A stretch of DNA of 64,000 nucleotides from Duganella sp. BJB476 (GCF_003416895.1 NZ_QVIO01000007.1:186001-250000); one strand, 5' to 3'. Shown: positions 17,078 to 28,441, counted from the stretch's first letter. Translations and numbers: made by a program. Notes: generated by a model not told the origin, from the letters alone.

Positions 17078-17123
17078 GCGATTCCTCCGTAAATTAGTGT
17101 GCGGAAGCTCAGTTCGCCGAGGC

Positions 17124-19916
17124 TCAGTGAGCCTCGTCCCAATTTTTCCCAACGCCGACTTCGGCGGTCAGCGGAACCTTCAGCTCCGCCACGCCGGCCA
17201 TCAGCTTCGGCAGCATTTCCTTGACCAGCGCCAGTTCGGCATCCGGCACTTCCAGCACCAGTTCATCATGCACCTGCATGATCATCTTGGTCTGCAGCTT
17301 ATCCTTTTCCAGCCAATCCTGCACCGCCACCATGGCCAGCTTGATCAGGTCGGCCGCCGTGCCCTGCATCGGCGCGTTGATCGCCGCGCGTTCGGCGCCC
17401 TGGCGGCGCGGGCCGTTCGGCGAATTGATCTCCGGCAGCCACAGGCGGCGGCCAAACACCGTCTCCACGTAGCCGCGCGCCTTGGCCTGCAAGCGGGTGT
17501 CGTCCATGTACTGCTTGACGCCCGAGAAGCGCGCGAAGTAGCGGTCGATATAGCTTTGCGCCGCGCCACGCTCGATGCCCAGGTTGCCGGCCAGGCCGAA
17601 GGCGCTCATGCCGTAGATCAGGCCGAAGTTGATGACCTTGGCGTAGCGGCGCTGCTCGCTGCTGACTTCGTCCGGCGGCACGCCGAAGATTTCGGCGGCT
17701 GTGGCGCGGTGAATGTCCACGCCCTCGGCAAACGCGCGCAGCATGTTCTCATCTTCCGAGATGTGGGCCATGATGCGCAGCTCGATCTGCGAATAGTCGG
17801 CCGAGACGATGTGGCTGCCCGGCGGCGCGATGAAGGCTTCGCGAATGCGGCGGCCTTCCTTGGTGCGGATCGGGATGTTCTGCAAATTCGGATCGTTGGA
17901 GGCCAGCCGGCCCGTCACCGCCACCGCCTGCGCGTAGTTGGTGTGCACGCGGCCGGTTTCCTGGTTGATCCCTTTCGGCAGCTTGTCGGTATAGGTCGAC
18001 TTCAGCTTCGACAGGCTGCGGTATTCCAGCAGCACTTTCGGCAGCGGATAATCCTCGGCCAGTTTTTGCAGCACTTCCTCGTCGGTCGACGGCGCGCCGC
18101 TCGGGGTCTTCTTCACCACCGGCAGCTTCAGCTTCTCGAAGAAGATCTCGCCGATCTGCTTCGGCGAGCCGAGGTTGAACGGCTGCTCGGCCAGCTCATG
18201 CGCCTTCGCTTCCAGCTCGACGATGCGCGCGCCCAGCTCGGCCGACTGGATGTTGAGCAGCTCGGCGTCGATGTGCACGCCGTTGCGTTCGATCTTCTGC
18301 AGCACCACGGCGGTCGGCAGTTCGATGTTGCGGTAGATGAAGCTCAGCTTGGCGTCGTTCTCCACCTCGCCGATCATCGCCAGGTGCAGGCGCAGCGTGA
18401 TGTCGGCGTCTTCCGCTGCGTATTCGGTGGCGCGGGCGATCTCCACCTTGTCGAAGGTGATCATGCTGGCGCCTTTGCCGCACACGTCCACGAACGGAAT
18501 CGTCGTGTGGTTCAGGTGGCGCAGCGCCAGGCTGTCCATGTCGTGCGTGCGGTGCGATTCGAACACATACGATTCGAGCAGCGTGTCGTGCTGGATGCCT
18601 TGCAGCTTGACGCCATGGTTGGCGAAGATGTGGCTGTCGTACTTCAGGTTCTGGCCGACTTTCAGCTTGCTGGCGTCTTCCAGCCAAGGCTTCAGTTTGG
18701 CCAGCACGTGCTCGCGCGACAGCTGCTCCGGCACGCCCTGGTAGCTGTGCGCCACCGGGATGTAGCAGGCCACGCCCGGCTCCACCGACAGCGAAATGCC
18801 GACCATCTGCGCCGTCATAGGCTCCAGCGACGTGGTTTCGGTATCGACGGCGGTCAGCTTGGCGGCGTCGATCAGCGCGATCCACTTGTCCAGCTGCTCG
18901 TCGGTGAGCACGGTTTCGTAGTTGGTGTTGAGCTTGGGCGCTTCGCCGAACATGTCCATGTTGACGGAGACGGCGCCCCCGGCCGCCGGTGCAGCGGTGG
19001 TGGCAGCAGCTGCTGCGGCAGCCTTGCCTGCCGCGCCGACCGGCGCCGACGGCGTGCTTCCGCCCAGCTCGCGCAGCAGCGTCTTGAAGCCGTACTTGCT
19101 GAAGAAGGCCAGCAGCGTTTCCTGGTCTTCGCCGCGCGCCACCAGCGACTCGGCGATGGTCGCCATGTGGGCCGACAGGTCGCAGTCCAGCTTGACGGTG
19201 ATCAGTTCGCGGCCCTTGGGTAGCCACTCCAGCGCGCTGCGCAGGTTCTCGCCCACCGCGCCGCCGACCTGGGCGGCGTTGGCCATCACGCCGTCCAGCG
19301 AGTCGTAGGCGGCCAGCCACTTGAGCGCGGTCTTCGGGCCGCACTTGGACACGCCCGGCACATTGTCGACGGTGTCGCCGATCAGGGTCAGGTAATCGAT
19401 GATGCGGTTCGGCGGCACGCCGAACTTGGCCAGCACGCCGGCCTCGTCCATTTTTTCGTTGGTCATGGTGTTGATCAGCATGACCTGCGGATTGACCAGC
19501 TGCGCCAGGTCCTTGTCGCCGGTGGACACCACCACGTTCATGCCGGCCTGCGCCGCCTGCACCGACAGCGTGCCGATGACGTCGTCCGCCTCCACGCCCT
19601 CGACCATCAGGATGGGCCAGCCCATGGCCTTGACCGCCTCGTGGATGGGCTCGATCTGCAGGCGCAGGTCGTCCGGCATCGAGGCCCGCGTGGCCTTGTA
19701 TTCGGGATACATGTCGTCGCGGAAAGTCTTGCCCTTGGCGTCGAACACGCAGGCGATGTAGGCGGCCGGGTAGTCGGCGCGCAAACGACGCAACATATTG
19801 ACCATGCCGTGCATGGCCCCGGTCGGATGGCCGTCCGGGCTGCGCAGGTCGGGCAGCGCGTGGAAGGCGCGATAGAGGTAACTGGAACCGTCAACTAACA
19901 GCAGGGTATTTTGCAT
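17124..19916 (-). CDS. polA: DNA polymerase I
   Basis: 930 aa from ATG 19916 (MQNTLLLVDGSSYLYRAFHA), the normal start; an upstream in-frame codon at 20018 is discarded. The N-terminal 5'-3' exonuclease is complete. The 3'-5' exonuclease keeps its DxE (TAVDTETTSLEP), so proofreading is probably active. The polymerase domain shows motif A (SADYSQIELRIMAHIS) and motif C (QVHDELVLEVP). A low-complexity Ala-rich linker lies between the two N-terminal domains (about residues 316-335). Divergent from the DUF2782-thrB group. Confidence 0.97.
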   Translation of the reverse strand: MQNTLLLVDGSSYLYRAFHALPDLRSPDGHPTGAMHGMVNMLRRLRADYPAAYIACVFDAKGKTFRDDMYPEYKATRASMPDDLRLQIEPIHEAVKAMGWPILMVEGVEADDVIGTLSVQAAQAGMNVVVSTGDKDLAQLVNPQVMLINTMTNEKMDEAGVLAKFGVPPNRIIDYLTLIGDTVDNVPGVSKCGPKTALKWLAAYDSLDGVMANAAQVGGAVGENLRSALEWLPKGRELITVKLDCDLSAHMATIAESLVARGEDQETLLAFFSKYGFKTLLRELGGSTPSAPVGAAGKAAAAAAATTAAPAAGGAVSVNMDMFGEAPKLNTNYETVLTDEQLDKWIALIDAAKLTAVDTETTSLEPMTAQMVGISLSVEPGVACYIPVAHSYQGVPEQLSREHVLAKLKPWLEDASKLKVGQNLKYDSHIFANHGVKLQGIQHDTLLESYVFESHRTHDMDSLALRHLNHTTIPFVDVCGKGASMITFDKVEIARATEYAAEDADITLRLHLAMIGEVENDAKLSFIYRNIELPTAVVLQKIERNGVHIDAELLNIQSAELGARIVELEAKAHELAEQPFNLGSPKQIGEIFFEKLKLPVVKKTPSGAPSTDEEVLQKLAEDYPLPKVLLEYRSLSKLKSTYTDKLPKGINQETGRVHTNYAQAVAVTGRLASNDPNLQNIPIRTKEGRRIREAFIAPPGSHIVSADYSQIELRIMAHISEDENMLRAFAEGVDIHRATAAEIFGVPPDEVSSEQRRYAKVINFGLIYGMSAFGLAGNLGIERGAAQSYIDRYFARFSGVKQYMDDTRLQAKARGYVETVFGRRLWLPEINSPNGPRRQGAERAAINAPMQGTAADLIKLAMVAVQDWLEKDKLQTKMIMQVHDELVLEVPDAELALVKEMLPKLMAGVAELKVPLTAEVGVGKNWDEAH

Positions 19917-20164
19917 AGAAACTAGATATGGGTGAGGGGGCCGCGCAACAATGGCGGCTAGACCACGAACGAATGGCGCATTATCGCAGGTTTTGGCGGC
20001 GCTTCCGCCACCCGCCACAGTCTTTTCAAAACAACAACATAACCGCCGGCGCCATGGGGAAATCGGCTTTTAAAAACAGCGAAGCGTGTCTGTTTGTTAC
20101 AATGGATCATACATAAAATTTTGACGGTTTCTCACAGCCGTTTTTCACCCTAAGGCGATCCATC

Positions 20165-20569
20165 ATGAAGCGCACCTCCATTCTTGTGCCTGCCCTCCTC
20201 CTGACGCTCAGCGCCCACACGGCGTTTGCCCAGTCGACTCCGAGCCAGGCGCCGCCAAAATTGGAAAAGATCGAGGAAGTGGCCGAAGATCCGATCACCG
20301 TGACCGCCAAGCCGACGCCGGAACACAAGATCACCGAAAAGCGCGACAACAGCGGTCAAGTGGTGGAAGCGACCGTCAAAAGCGGCCCCAGCACCTACAC
20401 GCTGAAGCCGAACCGCCCGGCCGGCACCGCCTTACCCGGCGATGCGATGGGGGGCGCCAACCGCGGCCCGCAATGGACGGTGATGGAATTCGACATCGGC
20501 AAGAAAAAGAAAAAAACCACGGAAGAAGACGGCTCGACGGACACCGCCGCGCCACCTGCCGTGAAATAA
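20165..20569 (+). CDS. DUF2782 domain protein, secreted
   Basis: 134 aa with a signal peptide (cleavage after AHTAFA, about residue 22). The mature protein is polar, with ITVTAKPTPEHKITEKRDNSGQ and a TYTLKPNR core, then a Lys-rich tail. It matches what I recall of DUF2782, found next to polA and thrB in betaproteobacteria; function unknown, probably periplasmic. Confidence 0.75.
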   Translation: MKRTSILVPALLLTLSAHTAFAQSTPSQAPPKLEKIEEVAEDPITVTAKPTPEHKITEKRDNSGQVVEATVKSGPSTYTLKPNRPAGTALPGDAMGGANRGPQWTVMEFDIGKKKKKTTEEDGSTDTAAPPAVK

Positions 20570-20651
20570 CGCGCGCGCCCGCCCTGCGCGGGCGTCCCCC
20601 GGCGCCCGTCCCGACGGCGGCGCCGCTCACCGAACCTCATCAAGTTTTCTC

Positions 20652-21611
20652 ATGGCAGTGTTTACCCCGGTCAGCCTGGACGACCTTACCCAGTGGATCA
20701 AGCAATTCCCCCTTGGCCAGCCCTTGGCGCTCAAAGGCATCGCCAGCGGCATCGAAAACAGCAACTTTTTCCTGACGACGGAAGCGGGCGACTACGTCCT
20801 GACCATCTTCGAGGTGCTGTCCTTCGAGCAGCTGCCGTTTTACCTCAAACTGATGCACCACCTGGCCGATCGCGGCGTGCTGGTGCCGGCGCCGGTCGCC
20901 AATGACCAGGGCGAGCTGATGGCCGCCCTGCACGGCAAGCCGGCGGCCATCGTCACCAAGCTCGAAGGCAAGTCGCAGATGGATCCGCAGCCGGTGCATT
21001 GCGCCGCCGTCGGCGCCATGCTGGCGCGTATGCACCTGGCCGCCGTCGACTATCCGCTCGAGCAGCCCAATCTGCGCGGCCTGGACTGGTGGAACGAGAC
21101 CACGCCGCAAGTGCTGCCCTTCCTCGACGAGAGCTGCGCCCACCTGCTGCGCGCCGAGATGCATTTCCAGGACGCGTTTGCCGGCTGCGACACCTACCGC
21201 GCGCTGCAACACGGCCCGGTGCACGCCGACCTGTTCCGCAACAACGTGATGTTTGACGGCGAACGCCTGACCGGCTTCTTCGACTTCTACTTCGCCGGCT
21301 GCGACACCTGGCTGTTCGATGTCGCCGTCACCGTCAACGACTGGTGCATCGATCTGGACACCGGCGTGCTGGACCAAGCCCGCGTGCGCGCCATGCTGGA
21401 CGCCTACCACGCGGTGCGGCCGTTCACCGACGCCGAGCAGACCGCCTGGCAGCCGATGCTGCGCGCGGCGGCGCTGCGTTTCTGGCTGTCGCGCCTGTAC
21501 GACTTCCACCTGCCGCGCGCGGCGGAGATGCTGACGCCGCACGACCCGACCCACTTCGAACGCATCCTGCGCGAACGCATCGCCACGCCGGCGCCGGGAT
21601 TGCGCGGATGA
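20652..21611 (+). CDS. thrB: Homoserine kinase, ThrB of the aminoglycoside-kinase-like type
   Basis: 319 aa. Phosphorylates homoserine on the way to threonine. This is the choline-kinase-like ThrB (as in Pseudomonas), not the GHMP type of E. coli: N-lobe GIASGIENSNFFLTT, catalytic loop HGPVHADLFRNNVMFDG and metal-binding FFDFYFAGCD. The following membrane protein gene overlaps its stop by 4 bases (ATGA). thrA and thrC are not in the window. Confidence 0.94.
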   Translation: MAVFTPVSLDDLTQWIKQFPLGQPLALKGIASGIENSNFFLTTEAGDYVLTIFEVLSFEQLPFYLKLMHHLADRGVLVPAPVANDQGELMAALHGKPAAIVTKLEGKSQMDPQPVHCAAVGAMLARMHLAAVDYPLEQPNLRGLDWWNETTPQVLPFLDESCAHLLRAEMHFQDAFAGCDTYRALQHGPVHADLFRNNVMFDGERLTGFFDFYFAGCDTWLFDVAVTVNDWCIDLDTGVLDQARVRAMLDAYHAVRPFTDAEQTAWQPMLRAAALRFWLSRLYDFHLPRAAEMLTPHDPTHFERILRERIATPAPGLRG

Positions 21612-22381
21612 ACAAGCTCCCCGCCAAGGCCGGTTGGCACTGGGTCAAGCAGGCCATGCAGCTGTTCCGCAAACAGCCGGGCGCGCTGATGGCGCTGTTC
21701 TTCTGCTGCATGTTCCTGTCGCTGTTCTCGCTGGTGGTGCCCTTCCTCGGCTCGGTGGCGCCGACCCTGCTGGCGCCGATGTTCAGCATCGCCATGCTGC
21801 AAGCCTGCGCCGACGTCGACCACGACAAGCGCGCCTTGCCGAACCTGGTGTTCAGCGGCTTCCGCAAGCCGGTGCGCAACCCCTTGCTGGGCCTGGGCCT
21901 GCTGCACCTGCTGGTGATGCTGCTCGCGCTGGCGGTGCTGAGCTGGCTGGACGACGGCGTGCTGATCCAGATGGCCTCGCGCCAGATCCCGGTGGACCAG
22001 GACTTGCTGGAAAATTCCCGCAGCGCCCTGTTCATCTCGTCCGGCATCTACATGCTGGGCTGGATGCTGACCTGCCTGGCGGCGCCGCTGATCTACTGGC
22101 AGAAGATGACGCTGGCCAAGGCGCTGTTCTTCAGCGTGGTGGCGGTATGCCGCGACATCAAGGCCTTCCTGGCGGCGGCCGTGGTGCTGTTCCTGATGTT
22201 CCAGGTCGGCAGCATGATCCCGATGCTGGTGTTCGACTCGGCGCAGCTGAAGGTGACGGCCATCTTCACCCTGTTCCTGATCATGGTCGTGCTGATGCAC
22301 TGCACCCTGTACGCCTGCTACCGCCAGATTTTCGGCACGCCGGAGGCCAGCGCGCCGCCGGTCGCACCACCCGCTCCTTAA
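21608..22381 (+). CDS. BPSS1780-type integral membrane protein
   Basis: 257 aa from the ATG at 21608, coupled to thrB by a 4-base overlap. About six hydrophobic helices (for example ALMALFFCCMFLSLFSLVV and LLHLLVMLLALAVLSWL). The conserved order thrB then this protein, and the start KAGWHWVKQAMQLFRKQP, agree with the betaproteobacterial BPSS1780 family as I recall it. Function unknown. Confidence 0.75.
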   Translation: MNKLPAKAGWHWVKQAMQLFRKQPGALMALFFCCMFLSLFSLVVPFLGSVAPTLLAPMFSIAMLQACADVDHDKRALPNLVFSGFRKPVRNPLLGLGLLHLLVMLLALAVLSWLDDGVLIQMASRQIPVDQDLLENSRSALFISSGIYMLGWMLTCLAAPLIYWQKMTLAKALFFSVVAVCRDIKAFLAAAVVLFLMFQVGSMIPMLVFDSAQLKVTAIFTLFLIMVVLMHCTLYACYRQIFGTPEASAPPVAPPAP

Positions 22382-22396
22382 TCCTTTTTTCGCCCT

Positions 22397-23494
22397 ATGA
22401 CCACACCCCGCACGCTGGCTGCCGCCATCGAATCGAACGACAATAGTTTCAACCTGGTGCGACTGGTGGCCGCCTTGCTGGTGGTGCTGTACCACGCCGG
22501 CGTGCACCGCATTGTGGCGCCGGGGCCGGACCCGTTGAGCGCGCTGCTGCCGCCGACCGCCGACATCGGCGCGCTGGCGGTCGACGTCTTCTTCGTCCTG
22601 AGCGGCCTGTTCATCACACAAAGCTGGATGCGCGACCCCGACCTGCCGCGCTTCATCGCGCGCCGCGTCACGCGCCTGGTGCCGGGCCTGTTCGTCTGCC
22701 TGGCGCTGACCACCATCGTCGCCGTGATCTTCTTCTCGGCCGAAGGGATCGCCGGCCTGGCCGATCCGGCGCCGTGGCGCTACATCTTCAACGGCGCCAT
22801 GCTGCACTGGCTGGTCTACATCATCCCGCCGGCCGAACTGGCGCTGCCCAAGGTGCTGGGCGGCGCGCCGCTGAACGGCTCGCTGTGGACGGTGTACTGG
22901 GAAGGCCGCATGTATGTGATGGTGGCGCTGATCGGCTTCGCGGCGATCCTGCCGATGCGGCGCTGGATGATGGCGATGTCGCTGATCCTGGCGGTGGCGG
23001 CGTTTCAATTCCCGACCGTGCTGGCCGGCTATGTGTGGGAAGCGCGGCTGTGGACGCTGTTCCTGAGCGGCATGCTGCTGCAAACGCTGGCCGCCCATGT
23101 GCGCTTCGGCCCGCGCCAATTCATCGTCGCCTGTGTGCTGCTGGCCTTGAATTCGACGCGCTGGCTGGACCTGGAACACCAGGCCCTGACCGTGTTCGGC
23201 GTCAACCTGGTCTGCATCACGCTGGCGCTGTGGGTAGGCAGTTCGCAGATGCTGCGCTGGCGCCATTTGCAGCGCCACGATTACTCCTACGCCATCTATA
23301 TCTATCACTGGCCGGTGATGATCATGCTGAAAAACGTGCTGCCGCCGTCAGGCATCTGGACCATGCTGGCGGCCACGCTGGCGATCGTGCTGCCGTTGTC
23401 GGTGTTCAGCTGGCACTTCGTGGAAGCGCCAGCGCTGGCCTATGTGCGCGCCGCGCTGAAGCGGCGGCGCGCGATCGCCGCCGCTGCGGCGTAA
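22397..23494 (+). CDS. Acyltransferase family 3 (OafA/YrhL-type) membrane protein
   Basis: 365 aa, about ten membrane helices. The N-terminal NSFNLVRLVAALLVVLYHAGVHR with His33 is the family's catalytic region; DVFFVLSGLFITQSW and RFIARRVTRLVPG follow as expected. Such proteins O-acetylate surface sugars or lipids. No C-terminal SGNH domain. It starts 15 bases after the BPSS1780-type gene, so may be read with thrB. Converges with uvrD. Confidence 0.9.
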   Translation: MTTPRTLAAAIESNDNSFNLVRLVAALLVVLYHAGVHRIVAPGPDPLSALLPPTADIGALAVDVFFVLSGLFITQSWMRDPDLPRFIARRVTRLVPGLFVCLALTTIVAVIFFSAEGIAGLADPAPWRYIFNGAMLHWLVYIIPPAELALPKVLGGAPLNGSLWTVYWEGRMYVMVALIGFAAILPMRRWMMAMSLILAVAAFQFPTVLAGYVWEARLWTLFLSGMLLQTLAAHVRFGPRQFIVACVLLALNSTRWLDLEHQALTVFGVNLVCITLALWVGSSQMLRWRHLQRHDYSYAIYIYHWPVMIMLKNVLPPSGIWTMLAATLAIVLPLSVFSWHFVEAPALAYVRAALKRRRAIAAAAA

Positions 23495-23503
23495 GTCTGC
23501 GGC

Positions 23504-25807
<2,304 letters not shown>

Positions 25808-25813
25808 CCCGTG

Positions 25814-25819
25814 ATTATA
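25814..25819 (-). promoter_or_regulatory. Possible -10 box of uvrD
   Basis: TATAAT on the minus strand, 6 bases before the uvrD ATG. If used, the mRNA would be almost leaderless and the -35 would lie inside the adjacent palindrome (TGTCAG at 18 bases, poor match). It may be chance. Confidence 0.3.
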
Positions 25820-25821
25820 CC

Positions 25822-25917
25822 GGGGCGGGGGTCAAGTCTGACATTCGGACACGAGCTCTGCCGTAATGCAAGTTACGGCAGAGCTCGTGTCCGAATGTCA
25901 GACTTGACCCCCGCCCC
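25822..25917. repeat. Dispersed palindrome, copy 1: perfect 45-base arms
   Basis: Two 45-base arms (25822-25866 and 25873-25917) are exact reverse complements around the loop TGCAAG. The outer core GGGGTCAAGTCTGACATTCG recurs in copy 2 at 33526-33609. It fills the gap between the M56 gene stop and the uvrD start, both on the minus strand. No transposase is nearby; it looks like a REP-type non-autonomous element. Confidence 0.95.
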
Positions 25918-25921
25918 AGAT

Positions 25922-28126
25922 TTATGCGGACGGTGCAGGAACGGCTTTGCCGGCCTTGATGGCGTCCTTGATCAGCTCCTTCATGGTGCGCTCGGCTTCG
26001 CGGCTGGCCTTGGCTTGCTCGCGGCCCAGCTCGCCCATGGCCTGGCCCAGCTCGGCCATCGGCTTGCCGGCTTCCGACATCTGCTTGCTCAGCGCCTTCA
26101 TTGGCTCCTGCATGGCCTGGATTTTCTCCAGCTGCGGCGCCATTTCGCGCTGGGATTGGGCGATCTGGCTCTGCAACGGCGCCATTTCCGCCTGCAACGC
26201 AGCCTGGCGCTCGTGGAAGCGGCGCATCTTTTCCGGGGTCGGATCGTCGCCCATTTCGCGCGCGGCCTGCTCGATGCGGCGGCCCAGCGCTTCCTGCTGG
26301 CGGGTGACCCGTTCAATCAAACGCTGCTGACGATCCATGTCCAGCTGGGCCCGGCCTTCGGTATCCCGGCCCAGTTTTTCCATTTGCCGGCCCAGCGCGT
26401 CCATGACTTTGCCTTGCGCATCCATTTTCTTGCCCTGCTCATCCATCTTCACACCGATGCGGTTGACGGCGGCCCACGCTTCGTCAGCCTTGGCGATGGC
26501 GGCCGGGTCCTGGATCAGATAGGCTTTGTCACCGTCGCGGAACCAGATGAAGTCGCCCTTGACGGCGCGGCGCGCATTCTCGATTTTGGACAGGTCCTGA
26601 TGCCCAGCCGAGACGGTGATGTTCTCCTTGTTGGCGTGTACCAGTGCATAGCCGGCACGCTGGCCGTCGCGGCCTGGGAAGGTGTAGCGGTCATAGTGGT
26701 AGCTTTGTACTCCGGCCGGAGGCGCAGGCGGTGCGGGCGGCGCTGCGGGCATAGCCGGGACTGCCGGAGCTGCCGGCAACGCTGGCAGGGCTGGCAGCGC
26801 GGGAGCAGCCGCCAATACGCGCGGAGGCTTGGCTGGCTTAGCCGGCTTGGCCGGCGCGGGTAGCACGGTCAACTCGGCGACCGGCGCGGCTGGTGCGGCC
26901 GGTGCTGCTGGTGCTGGTTCTGATGCTGCTGGTGGTGCTGCTGGTGCTGCTGGTGCTGCTGGTGCGGCCGGCGCTGCCGGTGCAGGTTCTAATGCTGCTG
27001 GTGCTGCTGGTGCTGCTGGCGCAGCCGGTGCCGGCGGCGGCACCGGCTCGACCTGCGCCATCGGTGCGGCGGCTTCAACGGCCGGCGGCTGCGGCGCGGC
27101 TTGGGCGTAGAACACCGCGCCGGCGGCAAACAAACCCATCAGGGGCAAGGCCATTTTCCAGCTGACCGGTTCGACATCGGGACGCAGCAGGCGTTTAATA
27201 CGAGACATGAGATTTCCTCCGTGAGCCGCGTGGGCTAGTTGTGTGGTGTCGAACTGAAACCGATCCAGTTCCGACAGGGCCTTTGCCAGCCTCTGGGGCT
27301 GGCCAAGCATGTCCACCGCGAGGTCGTCGGCGATTTGTTCCCGCTCGATCCGTATCCTGCGTGACAGGGCCCAAACACTAGGGTGATAGAACAGCACGAT
27401 CTCTATCGCGCTTTGAATCAGGTTGACCAGGTAGTCGTGCCGCTTGATGTGCGCCAGCTCGTGCGCCAGCAAGGCTTCCAGCAGATCGGGCGGCATGCCG
27501 CTGACCAGCGCGGTCGGCACCAGCACGATGGGGCGCCAGCAGCCGGCCGTGATCGGGCTGTCCAGCAGATCGGCCACGCCCAGCCGTACATGGCGTTCGA
27601 TGTCGAAGCGCCGCGCCAGTTCGGACAGGCGCCGCTGCCAGTAATGATTGACGGTGTATTCGCCGGCGCGGGTGCGCTCGGCAACCCATTTCAGGCCCAG
27701 CGCCAGGCGCAGCGACATCAGTGCCGCACCGGCCAGCCACAGGCCGACCACCCACGGCAACTGGCGCCGCAGCACCGCTTCAAAGGAGGAGAAGGCGCCG
27801 TCGCCCAGCAGGCCGGGCGCGGCGGCAGCGGCGGCCTGGCCGGCGGCGTCCGCCATGCCGGCGCCCTGCCCGGCCAGCACGCGCAGCAGCGCGGCGGAGC
27901 CGGCGCCGCGGTCGGCATCGGCCAACTGGGCGAGGATGCCGGCCAGCGGCAGCGCCACGCACAACAGCATGCCGGCGCAGGCCACGGCGTAACGGGTCTG
28001 CGGACGGGCCCCGCGCAGCGCATGCATCGCCAGCGCGACAGCCCAGCCGATCAGCAGGCCCTGCCAGATAAAGTGCAGCAGCGCCCAGCCGATGGCGGGC
28101 ACCAGGGCGGCCAGGACGCTGCTCAT
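25922..28126 (-). CDS. M56-family (BlaR1/MecR1-like) membrane metallopeptidase with long Pro/Ala linker
   Basis: 734 aa. The N-terminus has several membrane helices, then the M56 zinc site HELAH at residues 222-226 with EREQIADD near 261. A further helix near 325-342 leads to a Pro/Ala-rich periplasmic linker (about 364-455) and then a long coiled-coil-like region (about 530-725) rich in Gln, Met and Glu. There is no penicillin-binding domain, so it senses something other than beta-lactam in the classical way. M56 genes normally follow a blaI/mecI repressor; here none is present in the window. The palindrome copy 1 starts 4 bases after its stop. Confidence 0.9.
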   Translation of the reverse strand: MSSVLAALVPAIGWALLHFIWQGLLIGWAVALAMHALRGARPQTRYAVACAGMLLCVALPLAGILAQLADADRGAGSAALLRVLAGQGAGMADAAGQAAAAAAPGLLGDGAFSSFEAVLRRQLPWVVGLWLAGAALMSLRLALGLKWVAERTRAGEYTVNHYWQRRLSELARRFDIERHVRLGVADLLDSPITAGCWRPIVLVPTALVSGMPPDLLEALLAHELAHIKRHDYLVNLIQSAIEIVLFYHPSVWALSRRIRIEREQIADDLAVDMLGQPQRLAKALSELDRFQFDTTQLAHAAHGGNLMSRIKRLLRPDVEPVSWKMALPLMGLFAAGAVFYAQAAPQPPAVEAAAPMAQVEPVPPPAPAAPAAPAAPAALEPAPAAPAAPAAPAAPAAPPAASEPAPAAPAAPAAPVAELTVLPAPAKPAKPAKPPRVLAAAPALPALPALPAAPAVPAMPAAPPAPPAPPAGVQSYHYDRYTFPGRDGQRAGYALVHANKENITVSAGHQDLSKIENARRAVKGDFIWFRDGDKAYLIQDPAAIAKADEAWAAVNRIGVKMDEQGKKMDAQGKVMDALGRQMEKLGRDTEGRAQLDMDRQQRLIERVTRQQEALGRRIEQAAREMGDDPTPEKMRRFHERQAALQAEMAPLQSQIAQSQREMAPQLEKIQAMQEPMKALSKQMSEAGKPMAELGQAMGELGREQAKASREAERTMKELIKDAIKAGKAVPAPSA
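26881..27039. repeat. Low-complexity GCN/CCN tract coding Pro-Ala-Ala repeats
   Basis: Iterated GCTGCTGGT-type units inside the M56 gene encode PAAPAAPAA-type sequence at about residues 364-416. Nearly identical units in tandem make it prone to slippage in 9-base steps, which would keep the frame. Confidence 0.85.
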
Positions 28127-28186
28127 GAGCGTCCTGCCTGCCGTGAAATCTTATGATTGCGTATAGCTTCCATTCCGCACTCCCCA

Positions 28187-28253
28187 GTTGATGGATGTAG
28201 AATAAATTATCTAGATGACGATGTCTAGAACTTTTTTTCTACATTCATCCAAC
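28187..28253. promoter_or_regulatory. Nested inverted repeat upstream of the M56 gene (operator candidate)
   Basis: Outer arms GTTGATGGATGTAGAA (28187-28202) and TTCTACATTCATCCAAC (28237-28253) are complementary apart from one gap and one mismatch. Two TCTAGA palindromes (28210-28215, 28224-28229) lie between. It contains TGTA and TACA, the half-sites favoured by BlaI/MecI-type repressors, but in the opposite order to the classical operator. No U-run, so not a terminator. Confidence 0.55.
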
Positions 28254-28258
28254 CGGGT

Positions 28259-28441
28259 TTAGTGGGCGCGTTTGGCGCTGATGGTGACGACTGGCATCTT
28301 GACGCCGTCCACCACGACCACCTTGATCGAACCGGCGTCGATGGCCGGGGTGGCGCGCACCTGGGCGCTGGCGTAGCCGGTGGCGCACAGGATGACTGCG
28401 CTGGCGACGAAGATGATTTCCATGTTTTTCAGTACGTTCAT
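28259..28441 (-). CDS. Small secreted peptide
   Basis: 60 aa. A signal peptide covers about residues 1-26 (IIFVASAVILCATGYASA), leaving a mature peptide of roughly 34 residues with VVVVDGVKMPVVTISAKR. GAAGGAGAAAC-type ribosome site before the ATG. No family recognised. It lies upstream of the M56 gene on the same strand, separated by the nested inverted repeat, and could be linked to it in function, which is only a guess. Confidence 0.65.
   Translation of the reverse strand: MNVLKNMEIIFVASAVILCATGYASAQVRATPAIDAGSIKVVVVDGVKMPVVTISAKRAH

Noticed and set aside
16758..19223. 821-codon open frame antisense to polA
   Set aside because: Arg/His/Gly-rich shadow of polA with no motif or ribosome site.
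26881..27039. Possible CRISPR-like or minisatellite array
   Set aside because: Units are 3-9 bases, in frame, and encode Pro/Ala; there are no spacers.
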